Below are positions 12,744-23,883 of a stretch of DNA of 64,000 bases, piece by piece. The notes beneath the pieces are model-generated. The model was not told the DNA's origin. It saw only the letters and a program-made list of their open reading frames with translations, and made no database searches. This DNA is from Selaginella tamariscina. Lineage: Eukaryota; Streptophyta; Lycopodiopsida; Selaginellales; Selaginellaceae. Every line of letters begins with the position of its first letter. Position 1 is the stretch's first letter. The position numbers and the translations under genes are program-made. The stretch is from the NCBI GenBank assembly GCA_003024785.1, contig PUQB01000516.1, forward strand, positions 99,501 to 163,500, in the 5' to 3' direction.

Positions 12744-13245
12744 GCAGTGTGTGACTTTACGGCGTCATGGTGCGGTCCTACCCTTCTTTAATGACTTGTC
12801 TAAGAGATACGAGTCGGTCGTATTTTTGAAGGTGGACGTCGATCAGATGCAAGTAAGTTTACATTCAGAATATAGACTATAATAGTGTAGAAGTATGATC
12901 TCTCTCTCTCTCTCACACACACACATGCCTACATGTATCTTCGTAGCATACATGGTATGTATAAGCATACCTTTATAGAAATATACAAATGTAGCATGTG
13001 TGTTTGAGTGTGTACGTGTGTGTATGTGTCTTTAGTTAAACATTGCCACTTGATATTGTCTAACCACACACGCACGCACACAGAATGCACGAATTTCCTA
13101 ATTGAATTAACGTGGCTGCGGAATGGAAAGTGGAGGCCATGCCTACGTTCGTATTCATTGCAGGGGGAAGGAAGTGCACAGGATTGTTGGTGCTAACAAG
13201 ATAGAACTCCAATCCAAGCTACAAGCTCTGAGCAAAACCAGTTGA
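12744..13245 (+). pseudogene. Thioredoxin h-like pseudogene, left arm
   Basis: Two exons are visible. The first (12,744-12,852, after CAG and before GTAAGT) reads AVCDFTASWCGP, then has lost about 20 bases that the right arm keeps, so the second active-site cysteine of WCGPC is gone. It resumes with DLSKRYESVVFLKVDVDQMQ in another frame. The last exon (13,084-13,245) encodes EWKVEAMPTFVFIAGG, shifts by one base, and ends VGANKIELQSKLQALSKTS and stop. This order (CxxC motif, FLKVDVD, cis-Pro in MPTF) is that of plant h-type thioredoxins, cytosolic disulfide reductases. It lies directly upstream of the MIF-like copy, in the same orientation. The first exon with the N-terminus was not found. Confidence 0.75.
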
Positions 13246-13286
13246 CACTTCACTCTTATATAAACGCGTTAGCTTAAAGGCAATGT

Positions 13287-13332
<46 letters not shown>
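13287..13332. repeat. (CT)n microsatellite
   Basis: A pure CT run just after the thioredoxin stop. The mirror arm has only a short AG run (about 21,065-21,082). Confidence 0.95.
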
Positions 13333-13334
<2 letters not shown>

Positions 13335-13436
13335 TAAAGAAGTCTGAAGTCCAAAAAAAAATTATATCCAATATTGATTTTAGTTTAATGTAAATAAATT
13401 ATAAATAGTTTATAAATTATAAATTTTGTTGGGTTT

Positions 13437-13800
13437 ATGCCTGTATTGACAATTTGCACCAATATGGTGCTATTCGATGGAGTTTTACTGTCTTCTGTTG
13501 TAAGTAAGCTTAGTAAGGAAGTCGCTAGAGTCACTGGCAAGCCCGAATCGGTAACACACACACACACAACACACACACATATATATAATATTATACAGTA
13601 TGTCATGGTACTTCTACATGGCGGAATGAATGTGAGTTTTGGATTAGAAGAAGGATTAGAAGCTTATGGAGAATTAGTTTCAATTGGTGGGCTTAGTCCT
13701 GACTCCTGAGGTAAACAGGGACTTATCCAAACCCATCTTCCGGGTCCTTGAATGTGAACTATCAGTTCCAGCCTCTAGATGTTACATCAAGTTTTGTCCG
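13437..13800 (+). pseudogene. MIF/D-dopachrome tautomerase-like pseudogene, left arm
   Basis: Exon 1 (13,437-13,550) is intact: MPVLTICTNMVLFDGVL then SKLSKEVARVTGKPES, ending at GT. Exon 2 starts at 13,599 after CAG with YVMVLLHGGMNVSFG and AYGELVSIGGLSPDS, then hits a stop from a small indel. In a shifted frame the homology continues: NRDLSKPIFRVLECELSVPA then CYIKF. Pro-2, the GKPE turn, YVMV, the SFGG-like turn and the SIG(G)L block are those of plant MIF-like (MDL) proteins, trimeric tautomerase-fold proteins of cytosol and peroxisome. The final strand (usually with GWNGST) was not found. Confidence 0.8.
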
Positions 13801-13900
13801 TGTGCGTGTCTTTGTGTGTTTGAGTGTTGTGTGTGTGTGTGAACTGTGTCACGATGGTCCCTTTTTGCGATTTGTATATATCAAGTATGTGGCTTGGCAG

Positions 13901-13901
<1 letters not shown>

Positions 13902-13965
<64 letters not shown>
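13902..13965. repeat. Compound (CT)n(CA)n microsatellite
   Basis: A CT run passes directly into a CA run. The same compound design recurs at 51,680-51,730, 53,169-53,217, 39,252-39,293 and inverted at 14,838-14,887, 15,566-15,606 and 32,103-32,150, mostly inside introns. Confidence 0.95.
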
Positions 13966-13973
<8 letters not shown>

Positions 13974-14117
13974 CTTGCTGATTAATTTATGCTCTGAAAC
14001 AGGTGAATTCCGAACAAGCCCCGTGCCTTCATGTACTTCATCAATGAATACAGTCATGAAGAATTAATTACGAACTGCATTTTGTTAAGTTAATGTGCAC
14101 AATACAATATTAAGTTG

Positions 14118-14440
14118 TTAAGGGAAAATTATAAAACTGACCCCTTTAGTTTTGTATAATAAGGGAAAATTATCAAATTAGTTTTAAAAAAATATTCAAA
14201 TTGACCTTGAGTGAAACTTACACAGGCACACAGCCACCCACACACACATGCAACATATGTGTTTAAAGCAACGCAAATGACAAATACATTGTTAAAGTTA
14301 AAATATATCACATTGCATGTGTATGTAGGTGTGTGAATGATAAATTTGACTCAAGGTCAATTTGAATATTTTTGAAAACTACGAGGACAATTTGGAAATT
14401 ATATAAAACCTGAGGGGTAATCTATCTAGTGTGTGTCTCT
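14118..14440. mobile_element. Hairpin MITE, left-arm copy downstream of MIF-like
   Basis: This is the same family as 16,345-16,652. It begins AAGGGAAAATTATAAAACTG and its second half (near 14,340-14,430) is the inverted counterpart. The first 60 bases look partly duplicated. It lies between the MIF-like and peroxidase pseudogenes. Confidence 0.55.
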
Positions 14441-14508
14441 GTTTCTGTGTGTTCATCAAACTCGTGTAAGACAATCAAATCCACACAGACACACACAAAA
14501 CACACTTC

Positions 14509-14517
14509 TATAAAAAG
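14509..14517 (+). promoter_or_regulatory. TATA box of left-arm peroxidase
   Basis: TATAAAAAG lies 156 bases upstream of the peroxidase start at 14,673. The mirror copy is at 19,831-19,839. The third copy of this promoter region (37,960-38,160) has lost it through a deletion. Confidence 0.45.
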
Positions 14518-14672
14518 AACGCTGTTTTGAAGTCACAGTATATTCTTTATAGTGATTTGTGAGATTTATACGCTGTATCATTTCTTCAACACACATTTAT
14601 TTAAAACCCTCATATAAAACACATTAAACTTCAAAACTCACACACTAGTCTTTGATTACCTGATCTTCACAG

Positions 14673-14834
14673 ATGGCGAAATGTTTAACACTAATCATGC
14701 ACTCTCCTGCATTTGGCTTATCTCCATATTATTATTCACAAACATGTCCTAGCTTAGAATTCATTGTAGGTAGGTATTAATATCTCTCTCTCTCTTCTTC
14801 TTCGTTTACATTTTCACGATTGTTTTGTTAATGT

Positions 14835-14887
<53 letters not shown>

Positions 14888-15563
14888 TATATGCATGTGT
14901 TGTACAGGGATGCCAAACTTCACTGGTGAGAAGACTGCAGGTCCCAACTTCAACTCAGCTCGTGGGTTCGAGGTGATAGACGCCGCCAAACCGAAGTGGA
15001 AAGGTTCTGTAAAGGGATAGTCTCGTGTGCTGATATCCCGGCACTCGCAGCTAGAGAGGCAGTTCTCACAGTAAGTAATATACATCTTCACTTAAGTGTG
15101 TGCGTGCGTGCGCGTGTGTGTGATATATGAGTGCCAGCTCTATCGTCACGTACACATGCAAGCAACACAATGACAGACACACATAAGCTTATTTTTCTGT
15201 GGTCCTTTCTGGCATGTTGAGTATGGGCGGAGGGACAGCACAACAGCCAACGTAGCAGCAGCCAATCAGCAGCTCCCAGCTCCAAACTCGACAACAGATA
15301 TCCTCGTACTCCAAGGGCCTATCGTTGCAGGATATGGTGGTCCTCAGTGGCGCACACACTATTGGATTTGTAAGGTGTGGTATGTTCAAGGACAGGTCAA
15401 AGGTATCTGCCAACCCGATCCCACCATGAACAAAGAGCTCCTTGTGTACCTCCGCACGGTGTGCCCTGACCCGACTCTTGCGACAACACCGTCACGCCTC
15501 TGGATGTACGCACTCCTTTTTTGTTTGATAACACGTACTTTTCAAATCTGGCAGCAGGCAAGT

Positions 15564-15606
<43 letters not shown>

Positions 15607-15821
15607 CACGTTCTATAATAGGTACGGGTAAGTTATTATCGGATCAAACACTGGAGTCGGGTGGAAGTATTGAGACGCAGTTCTGGGTTGGTGTGTACAG
15701 CAGAGAATCGTTTAGGTTCTTTTGGGACTTTGCAGCTGCTATGTTGAAGATGGGAAGAATACAACCGTTGACTGGGATCAACGGTGAGATTAGACAGAGT
15801 TGCAGGGTGGTCAACTCTTAG
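14673..15821 (+). pseudogene. Class III peroxidase pseudogene, left arm
   Basis: Four exons of a secreted plant peroxidase can be followed. Exon 1 (14,673-14,770) gives MAKCLTLIM and then FGLSPYYYSQTCPSLEFIV, the mature N-terminus. Exon 2 (from 14,908) has lost about 26 bases covering GCDGS-LLD, then reads [20 protein letters not shown] and shifts before KGIVSCAD. Exon 3 (about 15,208-15,565) holds DMVVLSGAHTIGF, the proximal haem-ligand motif, and TPFLFDNTYFSNLAAG. Exon 4 (15,622-15,821) is intact: LLSDQTLE, FAAAMLKMGRIQPLTG, EIRQSCRVVNS and stop. Such enzymes use H2O2 to oxidise phenolics in the cell wall. The missing distal region and shifts make this copy dead as read. A long microsatellite sits in introns 1 and 3. 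Confidence 0.88.
14838..14887. repeat. Compound (GT)n(GA)n microsatellite in peroxidase intron 1
   Basis: A GT run followed by a GA run. The mirror copy is at 19,470-19,522. Confidence 0.95.
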
Positions 15822-16164
15822 TGGTATACATAATTTTTCTAACATTGCATGTGTTGCAATATTTTCGGTATGTAATAAAGCATGTAACAATTCACATTAT
15901 TATATATCTAATACATTTATATACACACTTCCACGCAATATAGATTATACTTTGTTAATGGACATGTCAGTGTGTATACGTTGCTTTATATGTTTATGTA
16001 TGTATTTGACGCATCTATGATGACCTAAAAGTAAAATTTAATGTATTATACATATATATGTATGTAATATATAAATTATTAATTTTACAATTAAATACCA
16101 AGATTTATAATCGTTTAGATGTGTTTATACTTAGTGTACGTAACTGTTCTGAATATTGTGTATA

Positions 16165-16240
16165 CAGTCGACCCTCCAATAATTTATATTCTAATAATTA
16201 ATACTTTCTATAATTTAATTTATTTTCAATAACCAATGCC
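16165..16240 (+). mobile_element. Orphan pogo-like terminal repeat ending the left arm
   Basis: The sequence CAGTCGACCCTCCAATAA starts after a TA. The next 70 or so bases match the reverse complement of 18,200-18,290 (the right end of the central MITE) better than the MITE's own left end at 17,834. The homology between the two palindrome arms ends inside this terminal repeat. Confidence 0.6.
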
Positions 16241-16344
16241 GTTTACATTATAATAAAAAGAAGAGCCTTTGTTTTGTTAAACACACCAACGCCGAGGCCA
16301 CAATAGAAGCCGCTTGAACAGAACCCGCATGTTTAAATATAATT

Positions 16345-16652
16345 AAGGGAAAATTATTAAACTGGCCCTCTAGTATTATATAATTCCCAAATTGTTCAGG
16401 TAGTTTTAAAAATGCCTAAATTGAACTTGAGTCAAATTAATTATTAATTAGCTTAACACGCGCACACACATGCAATATTATATTTTTAACTCTAAACAAT
16501 ATGTGTCATTTGTGTTATCAATATTGCATGTGTGTGTGTGTGTTGTTGAGATGATTAGAGATAAATTTGACTCAAGGTCAATTTGAACATTTTTAAAACT
16601 ACTTGAACAATTTAGGAATTATATAAACTAGAGGATCCGTTTGATTATTATG
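16345..16652. mobile_element. Hairpin MITE in the spacer of the palindrome
   Basis: The sequence starts with AAGGGAAAATTATTAAACTG and its first 100 or so bases are repeated inverted at its end; CTTGAGTCAAATT near 16,430 pairs with AAATTTGACTCAAGG near 16,565. Two more members of the family lie at 14,118-14,440 and 19,920-20,215, where they are partners in the two palindrome arms. No coding capacity. Confidence 0.6.
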
Positions 16653-17255
16653 AGAGTAATATATAGATACATGTATAAATTAAAATGTATATAAACATGT
16701 ATATATTAATTAAATCTTTAAAATTTACATTGAACCTTAAAAAAAAAAAAATTAGTTTGATTTACTTATGTATTAGCATACTAGTTACTACTAAACTTTA
16801 CTTATATTTTAAATCAAATTATGGAGAGAGTTTATAAAATTATTAATAATTAAAAATATAACATTAGAGTTCAAACTTCATAATTTAAGATGTTTATTAA
16901 AAAAGAAACCTTTAATTTATAAGTTCAAAATATATTTATAGTGTTGTATATTGTATATTATAGTATATTTATATAGTGTTGTATATGTATGAATATTTTA
17001 ATGTTAGCCTATTTGATATATTCGTCTCCGGATTTCATGAGCACGGCATTTAAATGAAATGATTTATTTATTTTTCCATTTTTTGTTTCTTTTTTATATA
17101 ATGATACCAATAACTCTTTAATAATTTATATGTCTTTTAAGACAGAGTGTCAACTGTTGAATACACGTGTGTGTGTATCACATATAGCATACGTATACAC
17201 TTGCATATGAACTACTACAATTACATATGATGCCCCTAACTTAGGAGCTTTGCGT

Positions 17256-17260
<5 letters not shown>

Positions 17261-17292
<32 letters not shown>
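17261..17292. repeat. (AC)n microsatellite near the palindrome axis
   Basis: A 32-base AC run in the spacer between the two palindrome arms. The spacer (16,241-18,199) otherwise holds AT-rich DNA, the hairpin MITE and the pogo-like MITE. Confidence 0.9.
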
Positions 17293-17299
<7 letters not shown>

Positions 17300-17833
17300 T
17301 ATGTATATATATATAATAATATCAGTGATTTTATAAAATATTTATTTTTTTGCATTGTGCTTGTAAGGTTGAGCTCAGTAGGTCTTATTGTGAATGAAGT
17401 GCTATTAATTATAGCTTTCACGTTGGTGATACATACACATACACATGCCATGCAGATCTCTCGATGTGAGTATATAAACAATTAAAAAATGCATCTTAAG
17501 CTGAAGTTTGATGTTATAGCAACATTTTACAAGTTAATGGAAGAAAAATTTCTTAAAATTGTGTTACCATATTAATATTATTCTTTTATTTATGAAACTT
17601 ATATTTTTTTTATAAATCAAAGCTCTTTCCATTTTAATGAATTAAGTTTCTTAATAAACATTAATAAATAAATACTTATAAAGTATTATTAATTTTTATA
17701 ATTTATAACTACTACTTTTTGAACTTCATTTAATATAGTATTTATTTTCATATAACGGCATGCACATTGTTGTACAATTTAAAATTAGATATAGAGTTTA
17801 AAAAATGGTTAAAATGTGGTCGTAATGAATATA

Positions 17834-18290
17834 CAGTCGACCCTCTAATAATTTATATCTTCGGTGGACGAAAATTATACAATTATAAAAAGTATAAAAT
17901 ATTAAACTCTTTAATATCTTATATTTAAGAGTATATGGGCCCAATATAAACTATTAGAGAGCATGAAATGTAAGATATATATATATATTATTCAAGTATT
18001 AATTTTTATATCTATTTAATTTAAAAAAATTAAAATTTATAATAATAATGATACAATATGGGTAAATCCACAGTAACACTCAGATCACAAGGTCTTTATA
18101 TTTATGTTCTACACTATTCTATATGATTCATCGCATATACCCTTTTATAAATTTATATACAAAAAAAAAATTTAAAACTGTATAAATATTAAATTATAAG
18201 AGTAATTATCACCTATGGAACGGTTTGAAAATAAATTAAATTATAGAAAGTATTAATTATTAGAATAATAAATTATTGAAGGGTCGACTG
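17834..18290. mobile_element. pogo/Emigrant-like MITE at the palindrome centre
   Basis: The element begins CAGTCGACCCTCTAATAA at 17,834 and ends in the inverted form at 18,290. Both ends are flanked by TA. A CAG-start terminal inverted repeat with a TA duplication is typical of Tc1/mariner elements, and the run CCTCTAATAATTTATA recalls the plant Emigrant/Lemi1 (pogo) group. It is 457 bp with no coding capacity. A second left-type end lies at 16,165, also after TA, so a longer composite element of about 2.1 kb (16,165-18,290) is also possible. Confidence 0.6.
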
Positions 18291-18573
18291 TATACACAAT
18301 ATTCAGAACAGTTACGTACACTAAGTATAACACATCTAAACGATTATAAAATCTTGAGGTCATCACAGATGCGTCAAATACATACATAAACATATAAAGC
18401 AACGTATACACACTGACATATATCCATTAACAAAGTATAATCTATATTACTTTTCCACGCGTGGAAGTGTGTATATAAATGTATTAGATATATAATAATG
18501 TGAATTGTTACATGTTTTATTACATACCAAAAATATTGCAACACATGCAATGTTAGAAAAATTATGTATACCA

Positions 18574-19468
18574 CTAAGAGTTGACCACCCTGCAACTCTG
18601 TCTAATCTCACCGTTGATCCCAGTCAACGGTTGTATTCTCCCATCTTCAACATAGCAGCTGCAAAGTCCCAAAAGAACCTAAACGATTCTCTGCTGTACA
18701 CTCCAACTCAGAACTGCGTCTCAATACTTCCACCCGACTTCAGTGTTTGATCCGATAACAACTTACCCGTACCTGTTATAAAACGTGTCTCTCTCTCTCT
18801 TTTCTCTCACACACACACACAACTTGCCTGCTGCCAGATTTGAAAAGTACGTGTTATCGAACAAAAAGGAGTGCATACATCCAGAGGCGTGACAGTGTTG
18901 TCGACGGCAAAGTCGGGCCAGGGCACACCGTGCGGAGGTACAGAAGGAGCTCTTTGTTCATGGTGGGATCGGGTTGGCCGTACCTTTGAAGTTGTACAAC
19001 CTGTCCTTGAACACACCACACCTTACAAATCCTATAGTGCTGAGGACCACCAATCCTGCAACGATAGCCCTTGGAGCCGAATATCTGTGCGAGGATATCT
19101 GTTGTCAAATTTGCCACGCACTAACCAGAAAAATAAGCTTATGTGTGTCTGTCTTTGTGTGTGCTTGCATGTGTATGTGACGATATAGCTGGCACTCTTA
19201 ATCACACGCACGCACGCACGCACAACACACACTTAGGTGAAGAATATATAGTACTTACTGTGAGAACTGCCTCTCTAGCTGCGAGTGCCAGGATATCAGC
19301 ACACGAGACTATCCCTTACAGAACCTTTCCACTTCGGTTTTGGCGGCGTCTATCACCTCGAACCCACGAGCTGAGTTGAAGTTGGGACTGCAGTCTTCTC
19401 ACCAGTGAAGTTTGGCATATCGTCTAAAAGAATAGAACCATCGCATCCCTGCACAACACATGCATATA

Positions 19469-19523
<55 letters not shown>

Positions 19524-19677
19524 ACATTAACAAAACAATCGTGAAAATGTAAACGAAGAAGAGAGAGAGATTAATACCTACCTAACAATGAATTCTAAGC
19601 TAGGACATGTTGTGAATAATAATGGAGATAAGCCAAATGCAGGAGAGTGCATGATTAGTGTTAAACATTTCGCCCAT
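18574..19677 (-). pseudogene. Class III peroxidase pseudogene, right arm
   Basis: Mirror of the left copy. It keeps the region lost on the left: [20 protein letters not shown] (near 19,400-19,455). It lacks about 80 bases in exon 3 (19,020-19,130), including much of the SGAHTIG motif, where the left arm is complete. The start has an extra G (ATGGGCGAAATG), and the last exon has an indel after the PLTG-equivalent. The two arms are thus broken at different sites, implying independent decay after duplication. Confidence 0.85.
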
Positions 19678-19919
19678 CTGTGAAGATCAGTAATCAAAGA
19701 CTAGTGTGTGAGTTTTGAAGTTTAATGTGTTTTATATGAGGGTTTTAAATAAATTGTGTTGAAGAAATGATACAGCGTATAAATCTCACAAATCACTATA
19801 AAGAATATACTGTGACTTCAAAACAGCGTTCTTTTTATAGAAGTGTGTTTTGTGTGTCTGTGTGGATTTGATTGTCTTACACGAGTTTGATGAACACACA
19901 GAAACAGAGACACACACTA

Positions 19920-20215
19920 GATAGATTACCCCTCAGGTTTTATATAATTTCCAAATTGTCCTCGTAGTTTTCAAAAATATTCAAATTGACCTTGAGTCAA
20001 ATTTATCATTCACACACCTACATACACATGCAATGTGATATATTTTAACTTTAACAATGTATTTGTCATTTTGCGTTGCTTTAAACAATATGTTGCATGC
20101 GTGTGTGGGTGGCTGTGTGCGTGTGTAAAATTAATTTGATAATTTTCCCTTATTAAACCTGGACAATTTGGGAATTATATAAAACTAAAGGGGTCAGTTT
20201 TATAATTGTCCCTTG
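19920..20215. mobile_element. Hairpin MITE, right-arm copy
   Basis: This is the mirror partner of 14,118-14,440 between the right-arm peroxidase and MIF-like pseudogenes, so the insertion predates the palindrome duplication. Confidence 0.55.
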
Positions 20216-20529
20216 TTTAAACGTAAAGTTAACAACTTGAAATTGTATTGTGCAGATTAACTTAACAAAATGCAGTTCGTAATTAATTCTTCATGACTGT
20301 ATTCATTGATGAAGTACATGAAGGCACGGGGCTTGTTCGGAATTCACCTGTTTCAGAGAATAAATTAATCAGCAAGATGTATCGTATGTGTGTGTGTGTG
20401 TGTGTGGTGTGTGTGAGGAGAGAGGAGAGAGAGAGAGGTCTGCCAAGCACAAACATACACACACTTGGTATAGACCATCATGACACAGTTCACACACACA
20501 CACACACACACAAAACACAAAACATGCCT

Positions 20530-20909
20530 TGACAAACTTGATGTAACATCTACTGATAGTTCACGTTCAAGGACCCGGGATATGGCTTTGGATAAGTCCC
20601 TGTTCACCTCAGAGTCAGGGCTAAGCCCATCAATTGAAACTAATTCTCCATAAGCTGCGAATCCTTGTTCATTGCCTCCAAAACTCTCATTCCGCCATGT
20701 AGAAGTACTGTATTATATATATATATATATATAATATTATATTATATGTATATATGTATGTATGTATGTATGTATAAAAACTGTGTGTGTTACCGATTCG
20801 GGCTTGCCAGTGACTCTAGCGACTTCCTTACTAAGCTTACTCACATTACAGAAGACAGTAAAACTCCATCGAATAGCACCATATTGGTGCAAATTGTCAA
20901 TACAGGCAT
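20530..20909 (-). pseudogene. MIF-like pseudogene, right arm
   Basis: Mirror of 13,437-13,800. The start MPVLTICTNMVLFDGVLLSS is kept, but an indel after SSV breaks the exon before SKLSKEVARVTGKPES, which is still readable in another frame. The second exon region preserves NRDLSKAISRVLERELSVDV better than the left copy, although the YVMV...AYGEL part is damaged. Left and right copies are broken at different points, so the common ancestor of the arms may have carried a working gene. Confidence 0.75.
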
Positions 20910-21128
20910 CATCCACCTCACAGAATCCCAAACCCAACAAAATTTATAATTTATAAACTATTTATAATTTATTTACATTAAATTAAAATCAAATAAAATT
21001 CATATACAGAAAATCAATATTGGATATAATTGTTTTTCGGACTTCAGACTTCTTTTAAGGACTCTGAGAGAGAGAGAGAGAGAACACATTGCCTTTAAGC
21101 TAACGCGTTTATATTAAAGAGAGAAGTG

Positions 21129-21593
21129 TCAACTGGTTTTGCTCAGAGCTTGTGGATTGGAGTTCTATCTTGTTAGCACCAACAATCCTGTGCACTTCTT
21201 TCCCCCTGCAATGAATACGAACGTAGGCATGGCCTCCACTTCCACGTCCTAACATCAATTCAATTAGGAAATTCGTGCATTCTGCGTGCGTGCGTGTGTG
21301 GTGCTACATTTGTATATTTCTATAAAGGTATGCTTATACATACCATGTATGCTACGAAGATACATGTAGGAATATGTGTTGTGTGTGGGAGAGAGAGAGA
21401 GAGATCATACTTCTAGACTTCTATATAGATATATATTCTATTATAGTCTATATTCTGAATGTAAGCTTACTTGCATCTGATCGACGTCCACCTTCAAAAA
21501 TTCGACCGACTCGTATCTCTTAGACAAGTCATTAAAGAGGGTGCAATTATTTCTACAAGGACCGCACCATGACGCCGTAAAGTCACACACTGC
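21129..21593 (-). pseudogene. Thioredoxin h-like pseudogene, right arm
   Basis: Mirror of the left copy on the minus strand. Here the active site is whole: ASWCGPCRNNCTLFNDLSKR then SVEFLKVDVDQMQ (21,471-21,593). The stretch NNCTLF replaces the usual hydrophobic 'IAPLF', which fits two small compensating frame changes. The final exon (about 21,129-21,281) keeps EVEAMPTFVFIAGGKK but shares with the left arm a one-base shift before VGANK. The shared shift suggests the gene was already dead, or mis-sequenced in both, before the arms diverged. Confidence 0.7.
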
Positions 21594-21829
21594 CTGCCAA
21601 TAGCAAAGGGAAACAGAAAGTGCGTTATGTAAAGTATTTACACATATAAAAATGTATGTGTACACACACACAAGTATCTATACGTATACATGTTATAATA
21701 TATGTATCCTTCGTGCGCAATATAATGTATAAAAACTTTCTTTTATATACGTAAAATGTATAATATATATATACACACAATACAAAAAGATATGATATAA
21801 CATATACAGACGTGCATAACATACATCTA

Positions 21830-21870
21830 AAACGTTGGATGGTGGTCGCGGTTCAAATCCCTTTGTGAGT
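21830..21870 (+). mobile_element. tRNA-derived SINE-like sequence, right arm
   Basis: GGTTCAAATCC at 21,850-21,860 is a B box match, preceded by GGATGGTGGTCGC. It is the mirror of the minus-strand copy at 12,435-12,475. The upstream half differs from the left arm. Confidence 0.4.
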
Positions 21871-22339
21871 TATTTCTTCTTAGAGTAGCGTAGCTGATTG
21901 GGGTTGTTGTTTTTAGGGTAGAACAGATTTGTAAATACTCCATCAAATTGGAAGATATAATCCGGTATTTGTTTCATATTTATTAATATCTTTTATATCA
22001 TAAATTATTCATTTATTATTATTATTATTATATTTATAATAGATTGTTCATTGGTTACATATTTACAAATGGGACTAAAAGAAGATCAAAATCACGGATT
22101 AATGGTTCCATTTGCAAACAACCTCCGTTGGATTCTTTTATTTGGGCTTCTCTACCTGTCGACCTTCACAAGTAAGTCATTTGTATGCACGACCCGTCAT
22201 GGTTAACGTTAAAACTCAGTTTAATTAATATTAAACTAGATTAAATATGGAATATACTGTTATAACATAGAGGTAATACGGTATATACGATACCCTCTCT
22301 CTCTATATATATCATATATATGATTATACACATAGGCAT

Positions 22340-23880
22340 GTTATAATGTAATAAATAACAGATGGTAGACATGGACGATGGTACATACGGACAGGGCAGG
22401 ACTCGGTGGACATATGCAATATGAAGGACGTTGGCCTAAATTAACAGTCAGTGACAAACCATTCTTAAACGTAATATCCTCCATCCAACGGCTTGATTTT
22501 ATGTTCAGCAGGTGTGTGTGTGCCTTGAATATACTAACACACATATATACATACGCAACGCTTTGAATGTCTGTTAATTAAAGGCTTGATTATTATTGTA
22601 CATGCAAATAATATCAACCTCTCCCTCAACCATTCTCTTTATATGTATAGAGAGAGACAATGGTCTTATATTATGAGCTTATTTAAATAATGTGTAGGTT
22701 GGATTTCGGTTTGCAACCCGCTGATTAAGCAATGCTTTCAGCTGTCAGACCCTCAAGATAGCCTTGGGAATTCAAAGTTTGGGCAAGGACCACGGTAAGA
22801 CTTGTATATATAAGTAATAAATTCTGTGAGAGACAAGGGGGGGATCATTTACTTTTTAATTCTAGGCAGCAGCTTTGAAGACAGTGAAGCTGCATTTATT
22901 GTCGTGTGCGTGAGGACGTTCTTCAAGCACATGGGAAGCTGGGGAACAGTGTTACAAGCATACGACTCTAGGGAAGGAAAATGGTCGTGGAGCTGTGATA
23001 TAGGTATGTGCACATATGTATGTACTAACTATATACATTGCAGAGGTTGAAGAATATGAAGCTTTTATTGGTTGGCTTGATTCTTCTCTTGGAAAGTTAG
23101 TAAAGATTTGGTTATTAAATTATGTTATGCTCATATGATATGTATGCAGTGGAGTTATGACAGTTTCAGGAAGGCGTTCACTTAAGTATATTCCGGTGCT
23201 GGCTGAGGACAAGCGAGCCATCACTTTGGGTACCTGGACATCTCTTCCTATAGAGTTCGTATTCGTCGTGTGTGTGCGTGTGTGTGCATGTGTGTGTTTT
23301 GCGCATCTTTAAAGTGAATGTTTACAGGATGCCTCAATCTACGGTGTTTTATGTGGATTATCCATCACCAGATCTACCTGGGGGAGGCGACACCATCCTA
23401 GGCTAGCATTGTGCAATGGTAAATACTGTGTGTGTGTGTGTTATAAGGTGCTAAACTATGCAATGTTGCAGGTAAACTGCTGCTGGCAAACATGGTGGTG
23501 TTCAAGCCAGGTGGTAAATATGGGACAGTTGCTTGCTTGTTTGGAACAAACAGGTAACTATTCTTACAGTTATTTATATTCTGAGGCATTTATTATAATT
23601 ATAAAATTTATACTTATAGTATTATTTTATGGGAATTTGGAGGTTTATGTGGATATATGTATATGACTTTTGTAATGTTTACTTGGTAAGTACTAATGCA
23701 TGTGTAAATGAAATGCAAGTTAACATATTAATATACAATGTTAATTTATATGTTATTATTTTTATATTGTTTACATTAATAATAACATATTAATATACAA
23801 TGTGAATTTAATTAAATGGATTATTGATTGCAATGCAGTGGGAGTATTTGAGTATGCTACCAAGGAGATAATACCTATAT
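22340..23880 (+). pseudogene. F-box-type gene copy 3, 3' end lost
   Basis: This is the plus-strand mirror of copy 2. It preserves the best 'CNP' exon: near 22,700-22,790 it encodes WISVCNPLIKQCFQLSD, followed by a GT donor. The exon near 22,860-22,985 encodes SSFEDSEAAFIVV and LQAYDSREGKW. The copy ends where the foldback element starts (23,884), so the final exon present at 33,219-33,305 is missing. Identification as an F-box/kelch-associated protein rests on the 'NGLI.C.A...VCNPL' and 'YDS..GKW' patterns. Confidence 0.45.
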
Positions 23881-23883
23881 ATA

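Larger units (their letters stand above)
1..16240 (+). repeat. Left arm of a giant diverged inverted repeat
   Basis: This whole stretch reappears in reverse complement at about 18,200-32,240. Anchor pairs compared by eye are 1-70 with 32,170-32,240, 1,570-1,620 with 31,440-31,515, 2,000-2,460 with 30,360-30,900, 3,180-3,280 with 29,575-29,680, 10,340-10,440 with 23,815-23,900, 13,440-13,550 with 20,790-20,910, and 16,100-16,240 with 18,200-18,345. Identity is high in exon-like parts and lower in AT-rich parts, with many indels. The left arm continues beyond base 1. It is longer than its partner because of extra insertions, including two MITEs near 6.3-6.9 kb and about 0.9 kb at 670-1,555. Confidence 0.93.

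Noticed and set aside
20293-20532. Open frame near the right-arm MIF-like copy
   Set aside because: It is antisense to the pseudogene and runs into TG/AG microsatellite.
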